A stretch of 64,000 nucleotides of DNA from Bacteroidales bacterium (GTDB taxonomy: Bacteria > Bacteroidota > Bacteroidia > Bacteroidales > Paludibacteraceae): contig JALFZG010000062.1 of the NCBI GenBank assembly GCA_022784645.1, positions 1 through 64,000 on the forward strand, in the 5' to 3' direction. Shown one piece after another: positions 42,044 through 50,276 of the stretch (positions are counted from its first letter, which is position 1; each line of letters starts with the position of its first letter). The translations under genes and the position numbers were made by a program. The notes below the pieces were generated by a model. It was not told the origin of the DNA. It saw nothing but the letters and a program-made list of their open reading frames with translations, and made no database searches.

Positions 42044-43744
42044 TTATTTCTTTTGCCAGTTGTCTTTGAGCGAAGCTGTGCGGTTAAACACAAGCTTCTC
42101 GGCGGTGGTGTCGGGGTCGGTAACGAAATATCCCTGCTTCAAGAACTGGTAATGATGCTGCTCGGCAATGCCATCGTGGTAAACGGGCTCGTGCATCTCC
42201 TTGCGGAGAGCGCTCTCCACTTTGCAGTTGACAATCTTGAGGCTGTCGGGATTCAGGAGGTCACGGAAATCGCCTTCCTCTGCCGAGGGGTTCTCTACGG
42301 CGAAGAGGCGGTCGTAAAGGCGTGCCTCAGCATCGACAGCCGACTTACATTCTACCCAGTTGATGGTTGCTTTGGTCTTTCTATTACCACCTTCCGTACC
42401 GGACTTAGAGGTGAGATCCACCGTGGCATGCACGGTAGTGATGCGTCCGTCAGCATCCTTTTCACATCCGGTAGCCTGGATGATATAAGCGTTCTTCAAG
42501 CGCACCTCGCGACCCATCGGGCTAAGGCGGAAGAAGTTCTTATCCCCCTCCTCTTGGAAGTCTGCACGTTCGATCCAAAGCTCCTTGGCAAACGGCAACT
42601 CGCGTGTGCCAAGCTCCTCATGGCCATCGATATTCGGAGCGATGATCGTTTCTTCACCCTCATAATTATCCAGCACCAAGCGGATGGGGTCGAAGATGGC
42701 ACATACGCGCGGAGCCTGCTCTTTCTGGTCTTCGCGGATGGCGTTTTCGAGCCAGGTGTAATCAATCATACCCTCTACCTTGGTGTAGCCGATGGTGTCA
42801 ATGAACTTACGGATGGCCGAAGGGGTATAACCGCGACGGCGCAAGCCGCAAACGGTCGGCATACGGGGGTCGTCCCAACCTCTGACGAGGCCTTCCTTCA
42901 CGAGCTGCAGCATCTTGCGCTTGGACATCACGGTGTAGGTAATATTCAGGCGGTTGAACTCATACTGATGCGGACGGCTGTTGGCGGGTGTGCCCCAGTC
43001 TTCGTTGGTGCTCACCTTGAGCATCTCATCGATGAAATAGTCGTAGAGCGGACGATGAACGGTAAACTCCAATGTGCAGATCGAGTGGGTGACTCCCTCA
43101 AAATAATCTGACTGACCATGTGCAAAATCATACATCGGATACACGTTCCATCTGCGGCCAGTGCGGTGGTGCGGATGGGTGGTGATGATGCGGTACATAA
43201 TCGGGTCGCGGAAATGCATATTGGGGTTAGCCATATCAATCTTAGCGCGGAGAATCATCTTACCGTCAGGAATCTCGCCGTTTTGCATCTGCTGAAACAG
43301 GCGGAGGTTTTCCTCAATCGGACGATCGCGATAGGGAGAGTTAACACCCGGTTCGGTAGGCGTTCCTTTCTGTGCAGCAATCTCTTCAGCCGTCTGCTCA
43401 TCAACGTAAGCCTTACCTGCTTTGATCATGCGGATAGCCAGTTCGTAGAGCTGCTCGAAGTAGTCAGAAGCATAGAAAATCTCTCCCCATTTGAAGCCCA
43501 ACCACTTGATATCGTTGGTGATGCTATCTACATACTCGGTATCCTCTTTCACCGGATTGGTATCGTCAAAGCGGAGGTTGCAAACGCCATTGTACTTCTC
43601 AGCGATGCCGAAATCCATACAGATGGCTTTAACGTGACCAATGTGGAGGTAGCCATTCGGTTCGGGCGGAAAACGCGTCTGTATTCTGCCGTCATTTACA
43701 CCTTCCTGCAAGTCTTTTTCTACGATTTCTTCAATGAAATTCAT
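42044..43744 (-). CDS. glnS: Glutaminyl-tRNA synthetase
   Basis: 566 residues with HIGH at 34-37 (PNGYLHIGHVKA) and KMSKS-type VMSKRKM near 270, and the GlnRS-specific VTHSICTLEF stretch. The C-terminal beta-barrels are present. Charges tRNA-Gln directly, so the organism does not depend only on GatCAB for glutamine. First gene of the glnS-nuclease-phoH run; no clear promoter seen in the 100-bp gap upstream. Confidence 0.96.
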   Translation of the reverse strand: MNFIEEIVEKDLQEGVNDGRIQTRFPPEPNGYLHIGHVKAICMDFGIAEKYNGVCNLRFDDTNPVKEDTEYVDSITNDIKWLGFKWGEIFYASDYFEQLYELAIRMIKAGKAYVDEQTAEEIAAQKGTPTEPGVNSPYRDRPIEENLRLFQQMQNGEIPDGKMILRAKIDMANPNMHFRDPIMYRIITTHPHHRTGRRWNVYPMYDFAHGQSDYFEGVTHSICTLEFTVHRPLYDYFIDEMLKVSTNEDWGTPANSRPHQYEFNRLNITYTVMSKRKMLQLVKEGLVRGWDDPRMPTVCGLRRRGYTPSAIRKFIDTIGYTKVEGMIDYTWLENAIREDQKEQAPRVCAIFDPIRLVLDNYEGEETIIAPNIDGHEELGTRELPFAKELWIERADFQEEGDKNFFRLSPMGREVRLKNAYIIQATGCEKDADGRITTVHATVDLTSKSGTEGGNRKTKATINWVECKSAVDAEARLYDRLFAVENPSAEEGDFRDLLNPDSLKIVNCKVESALRKEMHEPVYHDGIAEQHHYQFLKQGYFVTDPDTTAEKLVFNRTASLKDNWQKK

Positions 43745-43845
43745 ACGCGTAAATTTTTAATTTATACCAAAAAATAAAACGATTTTTCAATTACAATACC
43801 CCAAAATCTTGTTGCTTAGATTATGGATTTTCTAGCAATAGAGGC

Positions 43846-44622
43846 TTAGAGCGCACCTCTTACGATTCCTCTCGGGCTGTTTTTTACGAAGTTCAGAATC
43901 AAGTCTCGCTCGGGACTTACGGGCAGGTCTTGTTCAATACGCTCCAGTGCTTGCGATACGTTGTAGAGCGGGCTGTAGAGGATGCGATAGGTATCTTGGA
44001 TGGCCCCAATCTGCTCCTTGGTGAACCCGCGTCGGTTGAGCCCCACAGAGTTGATGCCGCAATACTGCATCGGTTCGCGCGCTGCAATGCAGAAGGGCGG
44101 GACGTCTTTCGTTACCTTGGTGCCGCCTTGAAGCATGATATGTGCACCAAGATGAGTGAACTGATGAACGAGACTGCCACCGCCGAGGATGGCATAATCA
44201 TCCACCTCCACTTCGCCAGCCAGCTGAACGGCATTGCTCATGATGATATGGTCGTGGAGAATGCAGTCGTGCGCTACATGGCAATAAGCCATGATCAAGC
44301 AGTCGTTGCCTACCACGGTCTTACCCTTGGAGGCCGTACCGCGGTGTACGGTAGCGCATTCGCGGATGACAGTACGATCACCGATGATGGCCAAGGTCTC
44401 TTCACCCTTGAACTTCAAGTCTTGCGGAATAGCGCCCACCACCGCAGAAGGGAAGACCTTGCAGTCGGCACCAATGCGTGCGCCCCACATTACGGAGGCG
44501 TTGGCCATCACTTCTGTGCGAGGGCCGATTTCTACGTTGTCTTCGATATATGCAAACGGCCCTATCACGGCCGTCTCATGGATTTTCGCGCCCGGATGGA
44601 CGCATGCGAGAGGATGAATCAT
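43846..44622 (-). CDS. lpxA: UDP-N-acetylglucosamine acyltransferase
   Basis: 258 residues of left-handed hexapeptide repeats (IGPFAYIEDNVEIGP and on), catalytic His in MAYCHVAHDC, and the C-terminal helical cap (FCIAAREPMQYCGINSVGLN). First step of lipid A synthesis. Located 40 bp after lpxC. Confidence 0.95.
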   Translation of the reverse strand: MIHPLACVHPGAKIHETAVIGPFAYIEDNVEIGPRTEVMANASVMWGARIGADCKVFPSAVVGAIPQDLKFKGEETLAIIGDRTVIRECATVHRGTASKGKTVVGNDCLIMAYCHVAHDCILHDHIIMSNAVQLAGEVEVDDYAILGGGSLVHQFTHLGAHIMLQGGTKVTKDVPPFCIAAREPMQYCGINSVGLNRRGFTKEQIGAIQDTYRILYSPLYNVSQALERIEQDLPVSPERDLILNFVKNSPRGIVRGAL

Positions 44623-44662
44623 ATTGTCAGGTTTTATGGGGAGTTAATAATTATGGTTTTTA

Positions 44663-45562
44663 TTAGACCGAATACATTTCGGTAAGTTTCTTTACGCATT
44701 CTGTGTTGCCGCCATGGCCGGGTTTGCAGGCTCGAACCTTACCTCTTATGCGGCATCCGAGCAACGCAAAATCTCCGATCAAATCGAGCAATTTGTGGCG
44801 TGCGGGCTCGTTTTCGAAATGGAGTGGCGAGAGATAACCGAGCTTACTGGCGTTCTGCCTTGGCTGGCCAAGCATATCGGTGAGCAGATTCATCTGATCT
44901 TGCGGAATGGGTTGCTCATAAATCACGAGCGCATTGTCCAAATCGCCACCTTTGATGAGTCCGCGCGAGAGCAAGTAAGTCAGTTCCCTCACAAAGCAAA
45001 ACGTGCGGGCATAACTCACTTCTGCCGCATAATCGCTCAGGTGATTGAGCTCTGCCAACTGGTCGTGGAGCAGCTTGCCGGGGAAGGCAATCTCCACCTC
45101 AAACTGCGGCTCATCGGCCGGCTCAAGGCGGTAGGAGCTTCCGCTTGCCGCCTGATATTCAATGGTGCGGTCAATCACGAGCTCAGGTGCTTCTGCTTCT
45201 TGCTCTTGGATGCCGGCTTGGAGGATGGCATCTACAAACGGCTTGGCACTACCATCCAAAATAGGCATCTCGGGAGCATCCAGCTCGATCTCGCAGTTGG
45301 TGATGCCGAGGGCATACAATGCTGAGAGCGCGTGCTCGATTGTGGATACTTTCCATTCTCCGGCAGAGAGAACAGTGCCACGCTCGGTGGCGCTCACGTA
45401 TTGAGCCAAAGCGCGATAGGCAGGTTGCCCCGGCAGATCCACTCTGCGAATCAGCAGGCCGGTATCTTCGGCTGCGGGCTTGAAGACTGCGCGGATCATC
45501 AGTCCGGTATGCAGCCCTTTGCCGCTCAGTTCAAAAGAGGTTCGTATCGTCTGTTGTTTCAT
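44663..45562 (-). CDS. lpxC: UDP-3-O-acyl-N-acetylglucosamine deacetylase, without the FabZ domain
   Basis: 299 residues. Zinc ligands His77 (STIEHALSAL), His256 and Asp260 (RHKLLDLIGD) and the catalytic His283 (KPGHGGN) are present, so the deacetylase is complete. In most Bacteroidota lpxC is fused to fabZ, giving about 460 residues; here the chain ends at the LpxC boundary (KKLTEMYSV) and only 40 bp separate it from lpxA, so the FabZ half is cleanly absent. Confidence 0.93.
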   Translation of the reverse strand: MKQQTIRTSFELSGKGLHTGLMIRAVFKPAAEDTGLLIRRVDLPGQPAYRALAQYVSATERGTVLSAGEWKVSTIEHALSALYALGITNCEIELDAPEMPILDGSAKPFVDAILQAGIQEQEAEAPELVIDRTIEYQAASGSSYRLEPADEPQFEVEIAFPGKLLHDQLAELNHLSDYAAEVSYARTFCFVRELTYLLSRGLIKGGDLDNALVIYEQPIPQDQMNLLTDMLGQPRQNASKLGYLSPLHFENEPARHKLLDLIGDFALLGCRIRGKVRACKPGHGGNTECVKKLTEMYSV

Positions 45563-45620
45563 TTGCTGTTGTTTGAGGAGGGTTATTGTTTGTTTTGGGG
45601 ATATGCTTATTTGTGGAGTG

Positions 45621-45686
45621 TTGTGGACTCATTGAGGAGGCTTTGTGGACTCATTGAGGAGGCATTGTGGACTCATTGAGGAGAGT
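45621..45686. repeat. 22-bp tandem repeat, three copies, between lpxD and lpxC
   Basis: TTGTGGACTCATTGAGGAGG plus two bases, starting at 45621, 45643 and 45665, exact period 22. It lies in the 130-bp gap upstream of lpxC. The period is not a multiple of three and no frame is maintained. Confidence 0.9.
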
Positions 45687-45692
45687 TTGGGG

Positions 45693-46709
45693 CTATTGCT
45701 TATTGAGTTTATAAACGATGCGTTGCATCTCCGGAAGGTTCTTAAAAACGCTTACCGATCGCCGCCATACGGCTGCATCAATAGCAGGGGTGCCCATATA
45801 GGTGCCGGCCTTACGCACGTTGCCGGCGATACCCGATTGGGCGCCGAAAATGCAGTCGTCTGTTATCTGGATATGTCCGGCTACGCCCACTTGTCCGGCT
45901 AAGATACAGCGGCTGCCGATGGTCGTACTACCGGCCACACCCACTTGTGCGCACATCAATGTTCGCTCGCCCACCTGCACGTTGTGCCCGAGCTGAACGA
46001 GGTTGTCAATCTTCGTGTTGTTGCCCACCGTGGTGCTACCCATCATAGCCCGATCGATGCAACTGTTAGCGCCTATCTCGATGTCATCGCCAATCACTAC
46101 ATTGCCAATCTGCGGCACTTTTTTCAGTTCACCAGTGGCATCGGGTTCAAACCCAAAACCATCGGCACCAATCACGGCTCCGCTATGGATGATACAGCGT
46201 TGGCCGATTACTGTGTTGTAATATATTTTTACACCGGCATATAACGTGGTAAAATCGCCAATTTTCACGTTTTCATCGATAAAAGTCTGCGGATAAATCT
46301 GCGCTCCGCGGCCGATTACCGCACCCTTTCCGATATACGCAAACGCCCCTACATAAGCATCCTCAGGAATCGTTACTCCCTCCGCGATAAAGCACGGTTG
46401 CTCGATGCCTTTTTTCTTGGGTTGCATCATCTGCTGCACCACTTGCAGGAGTTGAGCCATAGCACCTCGGGCGTTGTCCACGAGGATAAGCGTGGCGCGC
46501 GTTTGACCATCAAAGGGGATGCTGCGGCTCATCAATACGATACTCGCTTCCGTTTCGCTCAAGAAGGGCAGGAACTTCTCATCGCCGAGGAAGCAGAGCG
46601 TGCCTGCTTTTCCCGCCTCAATAGGCGATACGTCGCTCACCGCTGCTTCCGGATTGCCAATCACCGTGCCACCGGTTAATGCTGCTATTTGTTGTGCTGA
46701 AAACGTCAT
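45693..46709 (-). CDS. lpxD: UDP-3-O-acylglucosamine N-acyltransferase
   Basis: 338 residues: N-terminal uridine-binding domain (to about 100), then hexapeptide repeats with catalytic His in NLVQLGHNVQVG, and a C-terminal helix (FKNLPEMQRIVYKLNKQ). Third enzyme of lipid A synthesis. It lies just after the HD hydrolase (1 bp) and before lpxC. Confidence 0.95.
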   Translation of the reverse strand: MTFSAQQIAALTGGTVIGNPEAAVSDVSPIEAGKAGTLCFLGDEKFLPFLSETEASIVLMSRSIPFDGQTRATLILVDNARGAMAQLLQVVQQMMQPKKKGIEQPCFIAEGVTIPEDAYVGAFAYIGKGAVIGRGAQIYPQTFIDENVKIGDFTTLYAGVKIYYNTVIGQRCIIHSGAVIGADGFGFEPDATGELKKVPQIGNVVIGDDIEIGANSCIDRAMMGSTTVGNNTKIDNLVQLGHNVQVGERTLMCAQVGVAGSTTIGSRCILAGQVGVAGHIQITDDCIFGAQSGIAGNVRKAGTYMGTPAIDAAVWRRSVSVFKNLPEMQRIVYKLNKQ

Positions 46710-46710
46710 A

Positions 46711-47970
46711 TCAAATCTTGTAATAGTATAAATAATCGTGGTGAACTTGCCGAGTGAGTGCCGTCAGATTCCACATATCGGAGGCATCCGCGATATTGCG
46801 AATCGTGCCATCGGCATAGAGCAAATCGATGGCATCATCTTTGTCAGAATAAGCCCTACTGCTGATGGAGTGGCTGCAGAAGAAATAATCCGCATCCTGC
46901 TCGGCAATGCCAAAATGGATAGCATACTCTTTCCGCAAACGCATGCGCTCTTCGTCAGATAGCGGCTGCTGCAATTCGCGACTCTTGAAGAGTTGGCGGT
47001 TGGTATAAGCTCTGCTGAGGGTGGATAGAATCACGTCATCGGATTGCTCCCACACTTTCATCGCGCTGTGAATATCCGTGTCGTCGAGGAGCGCGTATTG
47101 CTTCAGCGCCTCAGAGCCCAACTGAAAATCCTCTCTTTTGACGCGATTATAGAGGAAAAAGCGCAATGCCGGTGTGCCGAAAATATCCTCTCCCTGCATG
47201 GCCAACGTCTTGGCTCTGCGGAGGATGTTGATAAGCACCTGCTCGGCTGCCACCGATGTTTTATGCAGATACACTTGCCAATACATCAACCGCCTTGCAA
47301 CGATAAATTTTTCCACACTGTAGATGCCTTTGGCATCGAGCACAAGACGGTCGGATGCCACGTTGAGCATTTTCAGAATGCGTTGCGAAGGGATGCTGCC
47401 TTCTGTTACCCCGCAAAAAAACGAATCTCGGCAGAGGTAATCCATTCGATCAACATCGAGCTGGCTGGAGATGAGCTGATGGAGGAAATGGCGCGGATAC
47501 TCATCGCAGAAGATGGCAATGGCTTCGTCTAATGGGCGCTCCACCTCACCTTGCAAGGTCATCTGCTTGCTGCCGGTGAGATCATGATTGATCTGCTGCA
47601 TCATCAGGAGCGAGATATCTTCATGAGAAATGCCATTGACGAGGGTATTCTCCAACACATGCGAAAACGGCCCATGCCCTACATCGTGAAGCAGGATAGC
47701 CGCCATCGATGCTATCTCCTCGCTCTCTGACACCGCTATCCCTTTCTCGCGGAGGTTATGGATAGCTTCATGCATTAGATGCATGGCCCCGAGACTATGG
47801 TTGAGCCGCGTATGAACGGCCCCAGGATACACCATATTGCTCACACCAAGCTGCTTGATGCGGCTCAGGCGCTGCATATACGGATGTTGGAGAATATCGT
47901 AGAGCAAATCGCTTTGGATACGGATAAACCCAAACACGGGGTCATTGATTATTTTCTTCTTACTTGGCAT
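46711..47970 (-). CDS. HD-domain phosphohydrolase
   Basis: 419 residues with an HD domain: HTRLNHSLG (about 53), HDVGHGPFSHV (about 95) and QLDVDRMDYL (about 168). Related to dGTPase-like hydrolases; in Bacteroidota this gene regularly precedes lpxD. The natural substrate is not known to me. Promoter -7 box at 48015-48022. Confidence 0.88.
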   Translation of the reverse strand: MPSKKKIINDPVFGFIRIQSDLLYDILQHPYMQRLSRIKQLGVSNMVYPGAVHTRLNHSLGAMHLMHEAIHNLREKGIAVSESEEIASMAAILLHDVGHGPFSHVLENTLVNGISHEDISLLMMQQINHDLTGSKQMTLQGEVERPLDEAIAIFCDEYPRHFLHQLISSQLDVDRMDYLCRDSFFCGVTEGSIPSQRILKMLNVASDRLVLDAKGIYSVEKFIVARRLMYWQVYLHKTSVAAEQVLINILRRAKTLAMQGEDIFGTPALRFFLYNRVKREDFQLGSEALKQYALLDDTDIHSAMKVWEQSDDVILSTLSRAYTNRQLFKSRELQQPLSDEERMRLRKEYAIHFGIAEQDADYFFCSHSISSRAYSDKDDAIDLLYADGTIRNIADASDMWNLTALTRQVHHDYLYYYKI

Positions 47971-48014
47971 GTATTGCGAGGTTGCTCAGCTTTGCTGAGA
48001 ATAATATTAGGCTG

Positions 48015-48022
48015 CAAAAGTA
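48015..48022 (-). promoter_or_regulatory. -7 box (TACTTTTG) of the HD-lpxD-lpxC-lpxA operon
   Basis: TACTTTTG on the minus strand, about 45 bp before the start codon. Confidence 0.65.
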
Positions 48023-48097
48023 CTACATTTTCCTGACATTACCAAATTTTTCGGATAAAAACGCTGAAAACCATCAAAAATGGCGCGTATAGGACAT

Positions 48098-48129
48098 AAA
48101 AAAGGACCTCTCCCTATTAGGAAAGGCCC
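48098..48129 (-). terminator. Terminator of rpoD
   Basis: A 10-bp stem (48104-48113 with 48120-48129, two G-U pairs) and six T on the minus strand, 30 bp after the stop. Confidence 0.88.
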
Positions 48130-48158
48130 TGTAAAAAGATAAAGACGTATGTAATAAA

Positions 48159-49019
48159 TCAGCCGAGGTACGTCTTCAGTACCCTGCTTCGGCTGCTGCT
48201 CTTAAGCCTGCGGATGGCCTTCTCCTTAATTTGGCGCACGCGCTCGCGCGTAAGATGAAACTCTTCGCCAATCTCCTCAAGCGTCTTCTCCGGCACACCA
48301 ATACCGAAGAACTTACGGATAATATCCGCTTCTCTTGGGGTAAGGGTAGCGAGTGCACGGTCAATCTCTCTGGAGAGGGACTCATTGATCAGTCCGCGGT
48401 CTGCAATCGGCGAATCGTCGTTGGGCATCACATCGAGCAGGGAGTTATCTTCGCCTTCTACGAATGGTGCATCCACACTTACGTGTCGGCCCGACATCTT
48501 CAGCGTATCGGCTACTTTATCTACGTCCAATCCAAGTTCGTTGGCCAGTTCTTCTGCGGATGGCTTGCGTTCGTGTTCTTGTTCGAAACGAGAGAACGCC
48601 TTGTTAATTTTGTTGAGCGAACCAACTTGGTTGAGCGGCAGACGTACGATACGACTCTGCTCTGCGAGCGCCTGAAGGATACTCTGGCGAATCCACCATA
48701 CGGCATAGGAGATAAACTTAAAACCTCTCGTTTCATCGAATTTCTCAGCGGCTTTAATAAGGCCTAAGTTGCCTTCGTTGATAAGGTCCGGAAGGCTAAG
48801 GCCTTGGTTTTGATACTGTTTTGCCACGGAAACCACGAAACGTAAGTTGGCTCTGGTCAGTTTCTCCAATGCGGCTTTGTCGCCATTTCTGATTCGGCCA
48901 GCCAATTCTACTTCTTCTTCCACCGAGATGAGTTCCTCTCTACCAATCTCCTGAAGGTACTTGTCGAGCGAGGCACTCTCGCGGTTGGTGATAGACTTTG
49001 TAATCTTTAGCTGTCTCAT
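48159..49019 (-). CDS. rpoD: Primary RNA polymerase sigma factor
   Basis: 286 residues, short as in other Bacteroidota. Region 1.2 ([16 protein letters not shown]), region 2 ([31 protein letters not shown]), region 3 and region 4.2 ([19 protein letters not shown]) are intact; the long region 1.1 of other phyla is missing. It is the factor that reads the TAnnTTTG promoters seen throughout. Confidence 0.96.
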   Translation of the reverse strand: MRQLKITKSITNRESASLDKYLQEIGREELISVEEEVELAGRIRNGDKAALEKLTRANLRFVVSVAKQYQNQGLSLPDLINEGNLGLIKAAEKFDETRGFKFISYAVWWIRQSILQALAEQSRIVRLPLNQVGSLNKINKAFSRFEQEHERKPSAEELANELGLDVDKVADTLKMSGRHVSVDAPFVEGEDNSLLDVMPNDDSPIADRGLINESLSREIDRALATLTPREADIIRKFFGIGVPEKTLEEIGEEFHLTRERVRQIKEKAIRRLKSSSRSRVLKTYLG

Positions 49020-49083
49020 AGTTTATATAAAAAAATACGTGTTTCAGGTATATGGACACAATACCCGAAACTAAAAATCGCTG

Positions 49084-49091
49084 CAAAATTA
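49084..49091 (-). promoter_or_regulatory. -7 box (TAATTTTG) of rpoD
   Basis: TAATTTTG on the minus strand, 65 bp before the rpoD start. Confidence 0.65.
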
Positions 49092-49131
49092 CTACTTTTT
49101 TTTAAAATCAGCAAATCTTTCGTCAAAAAAA

Positions 49132-49163
49132 TTTGGATAAATAAAAAAAATGTTGTACTTTTG
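49132..49163 (+). promoter_or_regulatory. Promoter of the structured leader and tRNA-Arg
   Basis: TTTG near 49132-49135 and TACTTTTG at 49156-49163, spacer 20. The transcript would start about 170 nt before the tRNA. Confidence 0.75.
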
Positions 49164-49169
49164 CACCGG

Positions 49170-49339
49170 ATTATGGCCATTAGTGTAATAAATGTTATAA
49201 AATCTCCTTTCGGAGGGCACATTTTTATTACAAGAATTGTGCCATGTAGCAGCTTGACATACTGCTGTCAGTAATGGCGGTTCAGCACAGCATCAGCGAT
49301 AATGCAATCGTGCGAATGTCATTTGTTATGAAAATCCAT
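49170..49339 (+). ncRNA. Candidate three-way-junction RNA in front of tRNA-Arg
   Basis: GCCATTA (49176-49182) pairs with TAATGGC (49272-49278). Inside are GTAATAAATGT/ACATTTTTATTAC (49185-49195 with 49219-49231, two bases bulged, apical CTCC-TTTC-GGAG) and AGCAG/CTGCT (49248-49252 with 49262-49266). GGCAC (49216-49220) can instead pair with GTGCC (49239-49243), which would break the first inner stem. No protein frame is likely. I do not recognise an Rfam family. Confidence 0.45.
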
Positions 49340-49413
49340 GGTCTGGTAGCTCAGCTGGATAGAGCAACAGCCTTCTAAGCTGTGGGTCTCGGGTTCGAAT
49401 CCCGACCGGATCA
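49340..49413 (+). tRNA. tRNA-Arg (anticodon TCT)
   Basis: 74 nt cloverleaf: acceptor GGTCTGG/CCGGATC, D-stem GCTC/GAGC, anticodon arm ACAGC-CTTCTAA-GCTGT, T-arm TCGGG-TTCGAAT-CCCGA, discriminator A. CCA is not encoded. It reads AGA and AGG codons. Confidence 0.95.
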
Positions 49414-49618
49414 CAAGGAAAAGCAACCGGCGCATCGGAAAAATTTATTTTTCCAGTGCAAAGGTTGCTTTTACTTGTTAGACTGCAGCCCGCAGGGCAA
49501 GGGATAATAAAATAATCCCGACCGGATCACAAGGAAAAGCAACCGGCGCATCGGAAAAATTTATTTTTCCAGTGCAAAGGTTGCTTTTACTTGTTAGATA
49601 GCAGCCCGCAGGGCAAGG
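49398..49618 (+). repeat. 116-bp tandem duplication starting inside tRNA-Arg
   Basis: Copy 1 (49398-49513) begins in the T-arm of the tRNA (AATCCCGACCGGATCAC) and includes its terminator; copy 2 (49514-49618) repeats this with a small change (GACTG to GATAG) and then diverges. The duplicated tRNA 3' end is the usual sign of an attachment site. No integrase gene is nearby. Confidence 0.85.
49419..49475 (+). terminator. Terminator of tRNA-Arg, present twice
   Basis: AAAAGCAACC (49419-49428) pairs with GGTTGCTTTT (49463-49472); an inner stem GGAAAAA/TTTTTCC closes a TTTA loop. The second copy is at about 49535-49591. Confidence 0.8.
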
Positions 49619-49643
49619 ACCTTTTGTGGTGTTACTCAGTATT

Positions 49644-49687
49644 CATCGCACGACCATCGTACAGTCATCGCACGTTCATCGCACACA
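49644..49687 (+). repeat. Array C: four 11-bp CATCGCA units
   Basis: Units CATCGCACGAC, CATCGTACAGT, CATCGCACGTT and CATCGCACACA. The last is the same as in arrays A and B; the others differ only in the three spacer bases and one core base. About 70 bp later a small gene starts. Confidence 0.85.
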
Positions 49688-49758
49688 AAAACACGTACGA
49701 ACTACGTGTTCTGCTTGTGAAAACAACGTGCAAGCACAACAACTACGTGCGAGGAAAA

Positions 49759-49935
49759 ATGAGCGTTCGAAAAACAAGTGAGATTATTATGTTAATACCT
49801 TTATTAGTGGGAGCCACTATAATATATATATATAAGGAGTGTAGTATAAGGTGTGGCATAAAGCAACAAGGTGCGGGTTACCCCACACCTCACAACGTGC
49901 TGCATTGGGATAAAGATACACCTTTGCAGCATTAA
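49759..49935 (+). CDS. Small membrane protein downstream of array C
   Basis: 58 residues from ATG at 49759, preceded by GAGGAAAA. One hydrophobic segment (IIMLIPLLVGATIIYIYK, about 9-26) and a Cys/His-containing polar end (VLHWDKDTPLQH). I know no family. The first 30 bases of the window (TATAAATATATATATAAAGGAG) resemble the 3' part of its membrane segment, so another copy may end at the left edge. Confidence 0.45.
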   Translation: MSVRKTSEIIMLIPLLVGATIIYIYKECSIRCGIKQQGAGYPTPHNVLHWDKDTPLQH

Positions 49936-50113
49936 AATATTGCTGAATTTGGAGATTTTTTGGTTTGCGAAAAGCAAAGGGACAAGCAAAAAGAACTTTC
50001 AGCAAAGAGCAAATGGGATGCCGCGAATCACCTCAAATCGTCGTTTTAACGAAAAAGTCTTTTTTACCGCTGCAAAATTACTGCTTTTTTTTCAATTGAA
50101 CAAAAAAAAAAAT

Positions 50114-50127
50114 ATGTTATATAACAT
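50114..50127. promoter_or_regulatory. 14-bp perfect palindrome ATGTTATATAACAT
   Basis: Centred about 70 bp upstream of the -7 box of the second SusC gene. A dimeric regulator site is possible. Confidence 0.4.
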
Positions 50128-50187
50128 GTTTTCGGGAAAAATGCATTTTTTTTGATAAAAATGTATGGTAGTATGGAAAAAAAAGTG

Positions 50188-50195
50188 TAACTTTG
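50188..50195 (+). promoter_or_regulatory. -7 box (TAACTTTG) of the second susC/susD pair
   Basis: TAACTTTG, with a poor -33 match at the expected distance, which suggests activator dependence. Leader of about 75 nt. Confidence 0.65.
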
Positions 50196-50276
50196 CACCG
50201 CGAAATACCATGGGGTATCCCGCGAAATACTCATTTATGGTAGGAAACAAATGTTTAACCAATTACATATTCAGGT

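Larger units (their letters stand above)
49936..50276. other. Upstream region of the second SusC gene
   Basis: No gene is supportable. It contains a minus-strand TAATTTTG box at 50073-50080 with nothing recognisable downstream, poly-A tracts, the palindrome at 50114-50127 and the SusC promoter at 50188. Confidence 0.5.

Noticed and set aside
42053-43777. Long antisense frames over glnS
   Set aside because: Long open antisense frames follow from codon bias; the glnS motifs fix the coding strand.
45332-45902. Plus-strand frames across the 22-bp repeats
   Set aside because: They are antisense to lpxC and lpxD and encode only repeat-derived peptides.
49804-50005. Minus-strand frames opposite the 58-aa gene
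   Set aside because: No ribosome binding site or recognisable product; the plus-strand frame follows array C and a good start context.
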